Part shown: positions 9,876 through 18,366 of the stretch, piece by piece
How the letters are laid out: every line of letters begins with the position of its first letter
Numbering within the stretch: the stretch's first letter is position 1
NCBI GenBank assembly: GCA_017744735.1
Contig: JAGIAR010000003.1
Span: forward strand, 1 to 64,000
DNA from: Novosphingobium sp.
GTDB lineage: Bacteria; Pseudomonadota; Alphaproteobacteria; Sphingomonadales; Sphingomonadaceae
Direction: 5' to 3'
DNA length: 64,000 nucleotides
Notes under the pieces: model-generated
What the model was told of the DNA's origin: nothing
Seen by the model: only the letters and a program-made list of their open reading frames with translations
The model's database searches: none
Made by a program: the position numbers and the translations under genes

Positions 9876-12617
9876 ATGACGGGGAAGACCTTCGCGGAGA
9901 TGGCCAGCGCGATTCAGCGGCCGCGGCGCCGGCGGATCACGCCGCGCGCCCTGATCGACCGGCCGAGGCTCTACTCCCTGCTCGACGCGCACGACCACGC
10001 GCGGCTGATCTACCTTCACGCGCCGGCCGGCTACGGCAAGACCATCCTGCTCGAACAATGGGCCGCACTCTGCGCCGAAGCCGGAGACGTTGTCGCTTGG
10101 GTCAGCCTCGACGCGCGCCATCACGATCCGATGATCTTCGCGACCCATCTGGACCTCGCCTTCAGCGGCCATCCCGAACCGTCCGCGCAGCCGGCCGAAA
10201 CCCGGATTTCCAATTGGCAGGAAATCGTCCGGCGCCTGTGCGACCAGTTCGCGAACGATCCTCGCCGATGCCGGATCGTGATCGACGACGCGCAGGAAAT
10301 TCACGGCTCGCGGGCGCTCGCCTGCCTGCGGACGCTGATCGACGAAGCGCCGCCGGAGATGCAGATCGTCATCGCGGCGCGGGCCGACACGGGTCTGCCG
10401 CTGGGCCGGCTGCGGGCGTGCGAGGAAATTCTCGAGCTCGGCCCGGAGGATCTCTCGTTCCAGGCGGAGGAAACGCGGCGCTATCTGGAACTCAAGGGCC
10501 TGCAGCCAGCCAATGCGGACTATGCCTGCCTGCTGCAGAGAAGGTCCGAAGGCTGGATCGTGGGGATCAAGCTGTTCTGCATGGCGCTCAACCACGAGCC
10601 CGACAACAGGCGCATCCTGGAGAACTTCACCGGGGAGCGCAGCGAGATCGCGGATTTCTTTCTCGAAGACGCCTTCTCGCGGCAACCGGCGGACATCCAG
10701 GACTTCCTGCTGCGGTCGTCGCTGATGGAACGCTTCAGCCCCGCCCTGTGCGAAGCCGCGCTCGGTATCGCGGGAAGCCGCGACCTGATCGACCGCTGCG
10801 AAGCCGCGGGCCTGTTCATCCAGCGGCTCGACGACACCCGGACCTGGTACCGCTACCACCAGCTGTTCGGGGAATTCCTGCGGCGGCACCTGCAGGACCG
10901 GATGCCGCGCCTGACCGCGCCGATCTATCGTCGCGCAGCCGAATGGCTTACCGGGACCGGAAACCACGTCGAAGCCTTCCACTGCGCGCTGCGGGGGCAG
11001 GAACCGATGCTGGCGGCAGACATCCTCGACCGGACCTGTGACGAGCTGTTCGCCCTCGGCCTGCAGCCGATGGTCCAGTCGATGGCCGAAAAGCTGCCCT
11101 CGCACATCCTGGCGCTCTACCCGCGGCTTACCCTCAGCCTCGCCTGGCGGCTTAATTCGCAGTGGCGGTTTTCCGACGCAAAGAGCCTGGTTGCCGTGGC
11201 CGAGCGGCGTCTCGGCGAGATGGCGCAGGCACCCGATGCCGATCATGCACTGCTGCGTCGGCTGCAACTTGTAGTCGCTCACCGCTCGGCCCAGATCGCG
11301 CATTCTTCCTACGACATCGAGCCGCTCGAAGCGCGCTGCGTCGAAATGCTCGGCTCGCAGCCCGAGTTCGACAGCGATCCCGACCTCATGGCCAGCTTCC
11401 ACAACTCGCTCCATTACGCGCAGCGCGAACAGTTCCAGTTCGGACGGATAGACCAGCTCGAGGCACGCGCCCGCGAGCAGCTTGCCCGTTCCGGCGGTGA
11501 CCAGGGGCTGGTTTTCACCGCCGCCATCGCCGGTTCGTCCCACTTGCTGATGGGGCAGACCGCGCGCGCGAAAGCGACGTTCGAAGCAGGGCTGGCGGTC
11601 GCCCAGCGGATATCCGGGCGGCATGACCCGCTCGGCGCGGTGGTCGCAACGGCGCTCGCGGCGGTCCATTACGAATGCGACGAAATCGCGGAGGCGCGTT
11701 CGCTGATCGATCACTACGTGCCGCTGATGACTTCGGCCGGGCTGGTCGAGCAGTTGCTGCATGGCTGGATCACCCAGGCGCGACTGCACCTGCTCGACAA
11801 TGAAGTCGATGCCGGCATCGCCACACTCGAGGAAGCCGCGCAGTTCGGGAGCAAGCAGGAGCTGGACCGCCTGCGGATCGGCGCAAGCGTCGAACACTTG
11901 CGGATATTGCTGGGTCAGGGGCGGCTGGAGGAAGCGTCGCGCCTTGCACGACGGCGCGGCCTCACCACGCACAGGGCTGCGGAAGCGACGCGGGGGCGCC
12001 AGCGCTTCACCGTGCTCGACGGCGAGGTCGCGATGGCGTGCTGCCACCTGATGGCGGCGAGCGACCGGCTGCTCGACGCGCTACGGCTTGCGAGGCAATG
12101 GCGGTCCTTCGTGTCCGGGGCACAGGCGCATTACGCGACGGTCGAATGGGACATCCTCGTGGCCGAACTGCTGCTGCTTTCGGGAGAGCGGCTGAGTGCG
12201 CAGCGCGCACTTTCGCATGCGCTCGCTCATGCGGCCCCCGCGCAGCTCGTCCGGCGCTTCGTCGATGCGCGCGAACCGGTCGCGACCCTTCTGCGGCAGA
12301 TGCTGCATTCCGGCACCGGCATGGAAAGGGCTTCGGACCAATTCAGGACCAAGCTGGCCGCGCGCATCGATCCCGCCCCGGCTGGCGAAAACGAGGGTGA
12401 GGACGACGACCTCGCAATCTTCGGGCGGATCACCAACCGCGAGGTGGAAATCCTGTCCATGGTGGCGAGCGGCCTGCCCAACCGGCAGATCGGCGATCAG
12501 CTCGGGCTGACCGAAGGCACCGTCAAGTGGTACCTGCAGCAAATCTACGACAAGCTCGGCATCCGCAACCGCAAGCTCGCGGTAGGCCGGGCCCAGAGGC
12601 TCGGCGTCATCGCGTGA
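9876..12617 (+). CDS. MalT-type (LAL) ATP-binding LuxR-family transcriptional regulator
   Basis: 913 residues. The N-terminal STAND/NTPase domain has Walker A APAGYGKT (residues 49-56) and Walker B RIVIDDA (about 133-139). The middle (about residues 340-830) is helical and TPR-like, as in MalT, where it senses the inducer. The C-terminus (about 852-907) is a LuxR helix-turn-helix: LTNREVEILSMVASGLPNRQ in family form, reading ITNREVEIL here, then GLTEGTVKWYLQQIYDKLGI. MalT-family proteins are ATP- and inducer-dependent activators. It is the only regulator in the catabolic locus, and operator-like sites surround its own gene and neighbouring units, so it is the natural candidate regulator. The inducer is unknown. 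Confidence 0.9.
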   Translation: MTGKTFAEMASAIQRPRRRRITPRALIDRPRLYSLLDAHDHARLIYLHAPAGYGKTILLEQWAALCAEAGDVVAWVSLDARHHDPMIFATHLDLAFSGHPEPSAQPAETRISNWQEIVRRLCDQFANDPRRCRIVIDDAQEIHGSRALACLRTLIDEAPPEMQIVIAARADTGLPLGRLRACEEILELGPEDLSFQAEETRRYLELKGLQPANADYACLLQRRSEGWIVGIKLFCMALNHEPDNRRILENFTGERSEIADFFLEDAFSRQPADIQDFLLRSSLMERFSPALCEAALGIAGSRDLIDRCEAAGLFIQRLDDTRTWYRYHQLFGEFLRRHLQDRMPRLTAPIYRRAAEWLTGTGNHVEAFHCALRGQEPMLAADILDRTCDELFALGLQPMVQSMAEKLPSHILALYPRLTLSLAWRLNSQWRFSDAKSLVAVAERRLGEMAQAPDADHALLRRLQLVVAHRSAQIAHSSYDIEPLEARCVEMLGSQPEFDSDPDLMASFHNSLHYAQREQFQFGRIDQLEARAREQLARSGGDQGLVFTAAIAGSSHLLMGQTARAKATFEAGLAVAQRISGRHDPLGAVVATALAAVHYECDEIAEARSLIDHYVPLMTSAGLVEQLLHGWITQARLHLLDNEVDAGIATLEEAAQFGSKQELDRLRIGASVEHLRILLGQGRLEEASRLARRRGLTTHRAAEATRGRQRFTVLDGEVAMACCHLMAASDRLLDALRLARQWRSFVSGAQAHYATVEWDILVAELLLLSGERLSAQRALSHALAHAAPAQLVRRFVDAREPVATLLRQMLHSGTGMERASDQFRTKLAARIDPAPAGENEGEDDDLAIFGRITNREVEILSMVASGLPNRQIGDQLGLTEGTVKWYLQQIYDKLGIRNRKLAVGRAQRLGVIA

Positions 12618-12646
12618 CCGTGCCGGCCCGGGCCGCCGGCGATGCC

Positions 12647-12686
12647 ACCTATCTTTCGGGGAATAGAGGAGGGTCGCGAGATAGGT
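12647..12686. promoter_or_regulatory. Putative regulon operator, site D (widely spaced halves)
   Basis: ACCTATCT (12647-12654) and AGATAGGT (12679-12686) are perfect inverted 8-mers 24 bases apart, giving 30 bases between CCTA and TAGG. The site lies between the regulator stop and the MFS gene, ending 109 bases before the MFS start. Confidence 0.6.
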
Positions 12687-12795
12687 GCGCGCAGCGCGCA
12701 AATCCTCTTTCCTGCACCGACAACAAGACCGCGCGACGGCCAGCTCACGCGAAGATCGGGGCGGCCAGCATTACGCCGCGGGAGGAGGAAGCTTG

Positions 12796-14040
12796 ATGAA
12801 CGGTACTGAAAACGCGGCCTCGGGCGCGGGCGGGACGGTGCAAACCACAAGGTCCAGCCCCCGGGGCTACGAAGCGCGGATGGTGCTGATCACCAGCCTG
12901 GTGGTTTCCACCGTCGCAGCCGACCGTTATGCGACCGGTTATCTCGGCCCCTATCTGGTCGAGGCCTTCAACATCTCCAAGGCGCAGCTCGGCGCCGTCT
13001 ATTCGATCCAGGCGGTCGCGGTGGCGGTCGCCGGTTATGCAATGGGCTTTCTGTCGGACAGGCTCGGGCGGCAGATCGCGATCCTGGTGCCGCTCATGTT
13101 GCTCGCGGCCATGGCCGCCATCGGGGTTCTCCCGGTGCAGGCCTATCTCACGCTGCTGCTGGTGCGCGCCGCATCCGGCTGCGCCCTGGGCGGCATCGTT
13201 CCCGTGACTCAGGCGGTCACGACCTCCCAGTCGAAGCCGAGCAAGGTCGGCAGGAACATCGCGATCCAGACGCTATTCCTGTTCTTCATCAGCCAGATGC
13301 TGGCGCCGATCGTGCAGACGCGCGTGGCAGACCATTGGGGCTGGCAGGCCGGCTACGCGATCTCTGCCCTGCCCTTCGTCGTCCTCGCCGTCCTGCTCGG
13401 CCTGTTCGTGAAGGATAGCGGCAAGGCCCGGCCGACCGTGGACTCGCCCGAACCGGCAAGCACCGCGATGTCGCCCGAAGCCCGGCGTACGGTTCTGCTG
13501 TGCCTGGTGATCTCGGCGGGCTTCACCTTCTGGGCGATCATCCATTCGACGTTTCTCGCGCTCTACCTGGTCGAGCGCCTCGGCTACACACCGGTCGCGG
13601 CCGGGAACACCCTCGGCATGCTGGGTGTCGCGGGCGCGGTCGGCGGGATCGGACTGCCTCTGCTGTCCGACTATATCGGCCGCCGCGGGGCGCTGATCCT
13701 CGGCATGCTGCTCGCCGCGAGCCTGCCGGTCACACTGCTGATGTGGAGCGGCCCGGCATGGGGGTTCAACATCCTGCTATTCGTCGGCTGGATCGCGATG
13801 GGTTCGCTGCCGATCCACGCGGTACTGGTGCCCAGCGACGTCGTGCCCGCGGCGCGGGTTGCATCGACCGTCGCACTGATTCTGGCGGTGGGCGAGATCC
13901 TGGGCGGTGTCGTCGGCCCGATCGCGGGTGGGGCGCTTGCCGACCGCTTCGGCGCCCAGACGCCGTTCCAGGTCGCTTTCGGAACGGCGCTGCTGAGCCT
14001 GGTCTGCGCGCTGCTGTTGCCCCGGCCGCGCAAGGCCTGA
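12796..14040 (+). CDS. MFS transporter, aromatic acid:H+ symporter-like
   Basis: 414 residues from the ATG at 12796, which follows a strong GGAGGAGG ribosome site; the open frame extends upstream through the operator but lacks a credible start. About 12 membrane segments are visible. The family signature between TM2 and TM3 reads GFLSDRLGRQIAIL, and its repeat in the second half reads LLSDYIGRRGALIL. The substrate-binding-loop region is RAASGCALGGIVPVTQAV. This pattern resembles the AAHS group (PcaK, BenK), which takes up benzoates at the inner membrane. It is expected to import the substrate or an aromatic product, consistent with pobA in the same locus. It is preceded by operator site D. 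Confidence 0.82.
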   Translation: MNGTENAASGAGGTVQTTRSSPRGYEARMVLITSLVVSTVAADRYATGYLGPYLVEAFNISKAQLGAVYSIQAVAVAVAGYAMGFLSDRLGRQIAILVPLMLLAAMAAIGVLPVQAYLTLLLVRAASGCALGGIVPVTQAVTTSQSKPSKVGRNIAIQTLFLFFISQMLAPIVQTRVADHWGWQAGYAISALPFVVLAVLLGLFVKDSGKARPTVDSPEPASTAMSPEARRTVLLCLVISAGFTFWAIIHSTFLALYLVERLGYTPVAAGNTLGMLGVAGAVGGIGLPLLSDYIGRRGALILGMLLAASLPVTLLMWSGPAWGFNILLFVGWIAMGSLPIHAVLVPSDVVPAARVASTVALILAVGEILGGVVGPIAGGALADRFGAQTPFQVAFGTALLSLVCALLLPRPRKA

Positions 14041-14068
14041 CCGGCCGGATTGCGGGCGGCAAGGTCGG

Positions 14069-14113
14069 CCGGGGTCCTCTTCCCGCGTCCAAGCGACGGG
14101 AAGAGGACCCCGG
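14069..14113. terminator. Bidirectional intrinsic terminator between convergent genes
   Basis: CCGGGGTCCTCTTCCCG (14069-14085) pairs perfectly over 17 bp with CGGGAAGAGGACCCCGG (14097-14113) around an 11-base loop. It sits exactly between the MFS stop and the hydrolase stop and can end transcription from both sides. Confidence 0.8.
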
Positions 14114-14121
14114 TCCGCAAG

Positions 14122-15072
14122 TCAGCTTTTCGGCGGGACCGCGGAGAGCAGCCAGGTCACGATCTCGTCCGCATAACGGTTCGCGGCGAGACCCTTCGAG
14201 AGATAGTGCGAGACCTCCGGATCCTCGAGCCAGATCATGTCCCGGCGCGGAGCGTTTTCGAGACTGTCGTAGATCGCCTGTGCGACGGGCGGATAGCTCA
14301 CCTCGTCGTTGATGCTGTGGACGATCGCAGTCGGAATATCGAACTCGGGCGTCCACTTGGTCGAGGTAGCGTTGCATTCCTCGGGCTTGCCGAAGTGATT
14401 GACGAAGCTCTCGGCGGAGAGGGTGACCCCCTGCCCCGGCTTGTCGCAGGGAAGTTCCTCGCCGCCTGCCATCGTGAAGCCTTCCTTCTTGTCCATCATC
14501 ATCGTGAAGCAGACCGGCTCGTATTCCTTGCCGGCGGCGATCAGATCGCGGGCGCCGTCGAGGATGCGGTCGAACTGCGCCAGCTGCTCGGGGGTTCGCC
14601 GGACCGTCCGCTCGAGATAGGGCGAGGTGATCGAGGCGAGGAACACGAAGCCCTTGACCGAGCTGTCGCGGGTCTTGGCGTAATAATAGGCGCCCCGCGG
14701 GCCGCCCAGACTGGTTCCGAGCAGGATCATGTCGGTATAGCCCCGGCTCTTCATCAGCTCTATGGCCGCCGCGATATCGTCCTTCGACGTCTCGAACAGC
14801 GTATAGAACCACGCTCCGTTGGCGGTGCGCATGTTGGCCAGCAGCAGCGCATAGCCTGCATCCATCAGCTTACGGGCAAGCGGGTTGTAGTCGTGATCGC
14901 CCTCGTTCAGCGCGCCCGAGCCTTGCGGAATCAGGATGACCGCGGTTTTTCCGGGGGCCTCCGGCTCGTAGAATATTCCGCTTAGCCGGGCAGGGCCGCT
15001 GGGACCGCCGGCCGCGAACAGGACGTGTTCGCCTTTCGGGATTTCTTCGGAAGCGGCGGTAACGGATGCCAT
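14122..15072 (-). CDS. Alpha/beta hydrolase
   Basis: 316 residues from ATG 15072 (ribosome site AGGAGAG). The nucleophile elbow is GTSLGG with S121. Candidates for the acid and base are the aspartate in HSINDEVSYPP and the histidine in DPEVSHYLSKG. An early IPQGSGALNEGDHDYNP stretch could form the oxyanion region. No signal peptide is present, so it acts in the cytoplasm on an ester, thioester or lactone. It is the last gene of the SDR-PQQ dehydrogenase-hydrolase operon, 40 bases after the dehydrogenase. A PQQ dehydrogenase followed by a hydrolase recalls the order of polyvinyl-alcohol degradation genes in sphingomonads, but the lack of a signal peptide argues against that exact function. Confidence 0.75.
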   Translation of the reverse strand: MASVTAASEEIPKGEHVLFAAGGPSGPARLSGIFYEPEAPGKTAVILIPQGSGALNEGDHDYNPLARKLMDAGYALLLANMRTANGAWFYTLFETSKDDIAAAIELMKSRGYTDMILLGTSLGGPRGAYYYAKTRDSSVKGFVFLASITSPYLERTVRRTPEQLAQFDRILDGARDLIAAGKEYEPVCFTMMMDKKEGFTMAGGEELPCDKPGQGVTLSAESFVNHFGKPEECNATSTKWTPEFDIPTAIVHSINDEVSYPPVAQAIYDSLENAPRRDMIWLEDPEVSHYLSKGLAANRYADEIVTWLLSAVPPKS

Positions 15073-15112
15073 GATGCTCTCTCCTGGATTGAACGCCGGG
15101 CCGATCGGCAAG

Positions 15113-17254
15113 CTAGTTCGGCAGGGCGAAGACAGAGACCGCCGCGGTGTTCACCGGGGGCAGTTCGATTTCGGGTGTAAGGTCTCCGAGACCCGCCGAT
15201 GTCGGGTTTCCGTTCCCGGTCACCATCGCGATATATTGCTTGCCGTCGACCGAATAAGAGATGGCGGAGGCGTTGGGGATGCCGGTCGTCACCTGTTGCC
15301 ACAACAGCTTGCCCGTCGCCTGGTCGTAGGCGGAGAAGCGCCGGTCGACCGAGCCGGTGAACAACAGGCCGCCGGCGGTCGCCAGTACGCCCATGTTGTA
15401 CTGCGCGCGCTGGTGCTGGCGCCAGCGGACCTCGCCGGTCTGCATGTCGAGCGCCGCAAGCAGGCCGTAGCGCCCGTCGCTGTTCGGCGGCGGAGCATAG
15501 TAGATGCCGACCCCGGTCGTGAGCATCGCCCTGGCAGATGGCACCATGTCCATGCACACGTCGCGCACGGTAACGAACAGCAGGCCGGTGCCCTGATTGA
15601 ACGCGGTCGGCAGCCAGTTGCGGCCGCCGCCCGCGTGCGGACAGACGTAGCGGGTTCGGGTATTGTCGGGAATCAGCGCGGGATCGACGGTCTTGTCGCC
15701 GGTGACCGGATCGATCTTCGTGACGAAGTTCTGGATGCCGAGATCGATCGTCTTGATATACTTGCCGCTGTCCGCGTCGAGCACGTCGAACAGCCCTTCC
15801 TTGCCGCTCGTCATGATGACGCGCCGTTCCAGGCCGCCAACCTTCATCTGTCCGATCACCCGTTCGAACACCCAGTCGAGATCGAACTGGTCATCCTTCA
15901 TGTGCTGGAAGTACCAGGCGAGCTTGCCGGTGCGCGGCTCGAGTGCAAGCGTCGTGTCGGTGTAGAGCGCGTCGTTATTGAGGCCGGGCTTGCGGTCGCG
16001 CAGCGGCAGCGTGTCGTAGCTCTGCGCCGTACCCCACAGCGCAAGGCCGGTTTTCGCGTCGTAGGTCCCCGAGGTCCACACCGAACCGCCCTTGCGGTCT
16101 GGACCTGGAATGCCGTTCCAGGTCTCCCCGCCCGGAGTGCCCGGCTTGGCCACCGTGTCGAAGGTCCACAGGCGCTCGCCCGTCTCTGCATCGAAGCCCG
16201 CGATCAGCCCGCCGCCGGCCTCCTGCGTGGTAAGCCCTTGCATGACCACTCCATCGGCCACCATCGGCCCGCCGGGGTTGCGGAAGCCCGGCTTGTCCGT
16301 GATCTCGGTATCCCACACCTGTTGCCCGGTGCGGGCATCCAGTGCGATCATGTGCAGGTCGGAGGTGGCGGCGTATAGCTTGTCGCCAAAGAGCGCGACG
16401 GTCTTTTTCGAGGAAAGCTGCGTGCCCTTCGGAAGACTGCGCCGGTATCGCCACAGCAGGCGGCCGCTCGCCGCGTCGAACGCCATGATCTGGTCGCCAT
16501 AGCCGAAGGCATAGAGCACTCCGTCCCTTACCAGCGGCTCGATCATCGTCTCGCCCGCCGGCAGCGGTTGCGACCACACCAGTTGCAGCTTCCCGACGTT
16601 GCCGGTGGTGATCTGCGACAGCGGCGAGAAGCCCTGGCCCGCGTGGCTGCGGCGCCAGGTCAGCCAATCGCCCGGAGCCGGGTTGTCGAGCATTGCCTGC
16701 GTGACCGGGGTGTAATCGGTGAACCGCTCCGGCGGCGTGGGCCACTTGGGAAGCGCGCGATCGGGACTCGCGCCGCCGACGCCGTATTCGGTCAGCGTAT
16801 CTGCTGGCGGCTTGGGCAGGACGATCTTGTCGAGCCTCGCCGGATCGTTGCCCAAGGCTTCGTTTCCGATTTCGGCGCCGTTCGCCTGGAGGAGGAAGGC
16901 CACGATCGCGGAATAGGTTTCTGCCGGCAGGGCGCCAGCGGCCGAAGGCGGCATTGACGAACGTATGTAGCGATCGAGCCGTGCGGCGCTCGGGCCCTGC
17001 CATTTAGCGAGAAAGGCGGGACCCTGGAGCGCCGGGGCGAACTGCCCGTCGGTCAGGTTCTTCCCGTGGCACACGGCGCAATTCTGCAGATACAGTTCCT
17101 TTCCCGAACTCACCTGCGCCGCACTCCCGGCAGACGCATCCTGCGCTGCGGCCAGCGTGACCAGCCCGAAGGTCGCCGCGGCTATTCCCCCCGCTGCGGT
17201 GGCGGCCATCGCGCCCGCCCTGACGAATTGGGGTGTTTTCCCGACCAGAGACAT
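15113..17254 (-). CDS. PQQ-dependent dehydrogenase with N-terminal cytochrome c domain
   Basis: 713 residues from ATG 17254 (ribosome site GAAGGGAAG). Order: signal sequence (about residues 1-40), cytochrome c domain (about 45-125) with heme motif CAVCH (C59, C62, H63) and probable axial methionine in SSMPPSAAG, then an eight-bladed PQQ propeller (about 190-713) with repeats such as GQQVWDTEI, GERLWTFDT and GKLLWQQV. It oxidises an alcohol in the periplasm and passes electrons to its own heme. Classical type II quinohemoproteins carry the cytochrome at the C-terminus; heme-first order is known from polyvinyl-alcohol dehydrogenase. The adjacent-cysteine pair of methanol dehydrogenases is not seen. 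It is 13 bases after the SDR gene. Confidence 0.85.
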   Translation of the reverse strand: MSLVGKTPQFVRAGAMAATAAGGIAAATFGLVTLAAAQDASAGSAAQVSSGKELYLQNCAVCHGKNLTDGQFAPALQGPAFLAKWQGPSAARLDRYIRSSMPPSAAGALPAETYSAIVAFLLQANGAEIGNEALGNDPARLDKIVLPKPPADTLTEYGVGGASPDRALPKWPTPPERFTDYTPVTQAMLDNPAPGDWLTWRRSHAGQGFSPLSQITTGNVGKLQLVWSQPLPAGETMIEPLVRDGVLYAFGYGDQIMAFDAASGRLLWRYRRSLPKGTQLSSKKTVALFGDKLYAATSDLHMIALDARTGQQVWDTEITDKPGFRNPGGPMVADGVVMQGLTTQEAGGGLIAGFDAETGERLWTFDTVAKPGTPGGETWNGIPGPDRKGGSVWTSGTYDAKTGLALWGTAQSYDTLPLRDRKPGLNNDALYTDTTLALEPRTGKLAWYFQHMKDDQFDLDWVFERVIGQMKVGGLERRVIMTSGKEGLFDVLDADSGKYIKTIDLGIQNFVTKIDPVTGDKTVDPALIPDNTRTRYVCPHAGGGRNWLPTAFNQGTGLLFVTVRDVCMDMVPSARAMLTTGVGIYYAPPPNSDGRYGLLAALDMQTGEVRWRQHQRAQYNMGVLATAGGLLFTGSVDRRFSAYDQATGKLLWQQVTTGIPNASAISYSVDGKQYIAMVTGNGNPTSAGLGDLTPEIELPPVNTAAVSVFALPN

Positions 17255-17267
17255 TGCGGCTTCCCTT

Positions 17268-18158
17268 CTACCCATCGCGCGATCCGCCGGCTCCGGCCCG
17301 GACGATTCTTGCGAACAGCGGATTGCTGGCATCGACGCCGTAATCCTCGTCCGACGCGCCTTCGAAACCGGTCATGATCGCGGCGAAGTGCTCGGCCACA
17401 CCCTCCCTGAACACGTTGTGGGTGAACAGATAGAGCCGGTTCGCCTCGATCGCGGCCAGAACCATCCTGCCGGTTTCCAGCGGATTTAGCCCGCCGGCGA
17501 ATATCGGCTCACGGTCCAGCTGGCGCTCGAACTCGGTCAGGCCGCTGTCGGCATAGGCAGCGGGGCGGAGCCGCCCGACCTGGTTGATATTGGTCTGCGT
17601 GGGGCCCGGAATGAGCAGTGTCACCCCGATGCCGGAACCGTCGAATTCGCTGGCAAGGGCCTCGCTGATCCCGTCGATTGCGGCTTTGGACGCGACATAG
17701 GGCGCCCCTCCGGGCATCGGCAGCATTCCGCCGATGGACGAGGTGTTGACGATATGGCCGTCGTCGCGGGCGGCGAAGCGCGGCAGAAAGGTCTGAATGC
17801 CGTTGACGACCCCGCCGAGATTGACCGAAAGCGTCCAGTCCCAATCGGCATAACGGCTGTCGAGTGCGCGGCCGAGCACGCCGACCCCGGCGTTGTTGCA
17901 CAGGATCGAAACCGTTCCGAGCTTGGCCTCGGCCTCGTCCGCCGCACGCTGGAAGGCGTCGCGGTCGGTTACGTCGAGCGGCAGGTACAGAACGGGGAGA
18001 TCCGGGCCGATCAATTTCCGCGCCGTGTCGAGGTGGTCTTCGCGCACGTCGGCGATCGCGACCTTGATCCCAGCAGCAAGGAACGTGCGCGCCATGCCGA
18101 GGCCGATGCCGCTGGCACCGCCGGTGATGAAGGCCGTGCGGCCTGAAAGCTCTTTCAT
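17268..18158 (-). CDS. Short-chain dehydrogenase/reductase
   Basis: 296 residues from ATG 18158 (ribosome site AGGGAGAAG). The cofactor motif is TGGASGIG (11-18), the NNAG motif is at about 88-91, and the catalytic Ser-Tyr-Lys are in VNTSSIGG (S140/S141) and YVASK (Y154, K158). D37 after the second strand (VAIADVRE) favours NAD(H). The C-terminal part is longer than average and contains a probable substrate loop. It is the first gene of the operon with the PQQ dehydrogenase and the alpha/beta hydrolase. Operator site E lies 50 bases before its start and is shared with the divergent SMP-30 gene. The substrate is unknown; alcohol or ketone chemistry is expected. Confidence 0.85.
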   Translation of the reverse strand: MKELSGRTAFITGGASGIGLGMARTFLAAGIKVAIADVREDHLDTARKLIGPDLPVLYLPLDVTDRDAFQRAADEAEAKLGTVSILCNNAGVGVLGRALDSRYADWDWTLSVNLGGVVNGIQTFLPRFAARDDGHIVNTSSIGGMLPMPGGAPYVASKAAIDGISEALASEFDGSGIGVTLLIPGPTQTNINQVGRLRPAAYADSGLTEFERQLDREPIFAGGLNPLETGRMVLAAIEANRLYLFTHNVFREGVAEHFAAIMTGFEGASDEDYGVDASNPLFARIVRAGAGGSRDG

Positions 18159-18207
18159 TGGCTTCTCCCTGTCCGCCGTGTCTGCACGGAAAACGGCCAA
18201 CGCACCT

Positions 18208-18237
18208 ACCTATCTTTTGCGGTTCGCAGAGATAGGT
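18208..18237. promoter_or_regulatory. Putative regulon operator, site E (divergent promoter)
   Basis: ACCTATCT (18208-18215) and AGATAGGT (18230-18237) are perfect inverted 8-mers 14 bases apart, giving 20 bases between CCTA and TAGG. The site lies between the divergent SDR and SMP-30 genes and may control both. Confidence 0.6.
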
Positions 18238-18366
18238 TCTCGCTCTCCGGCGTCGGTCTAGCCATCGGAGTACCGAAGGTTGCGCATGCGCATCGGCGTC
18301 TTGGCGCCTCCGGCCGGAAAATCAAAACAGCAGGGGCGTCGATCGTCGTCGCCCTGGGAGAAGACG

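Noticed and set aside
9804-12047. A 747-residue minus-strand open frame antisense to the MalT-type regulator
   Set aside because: Shadow of a gene with clear Walker and HTH motifs; low-information sequence.
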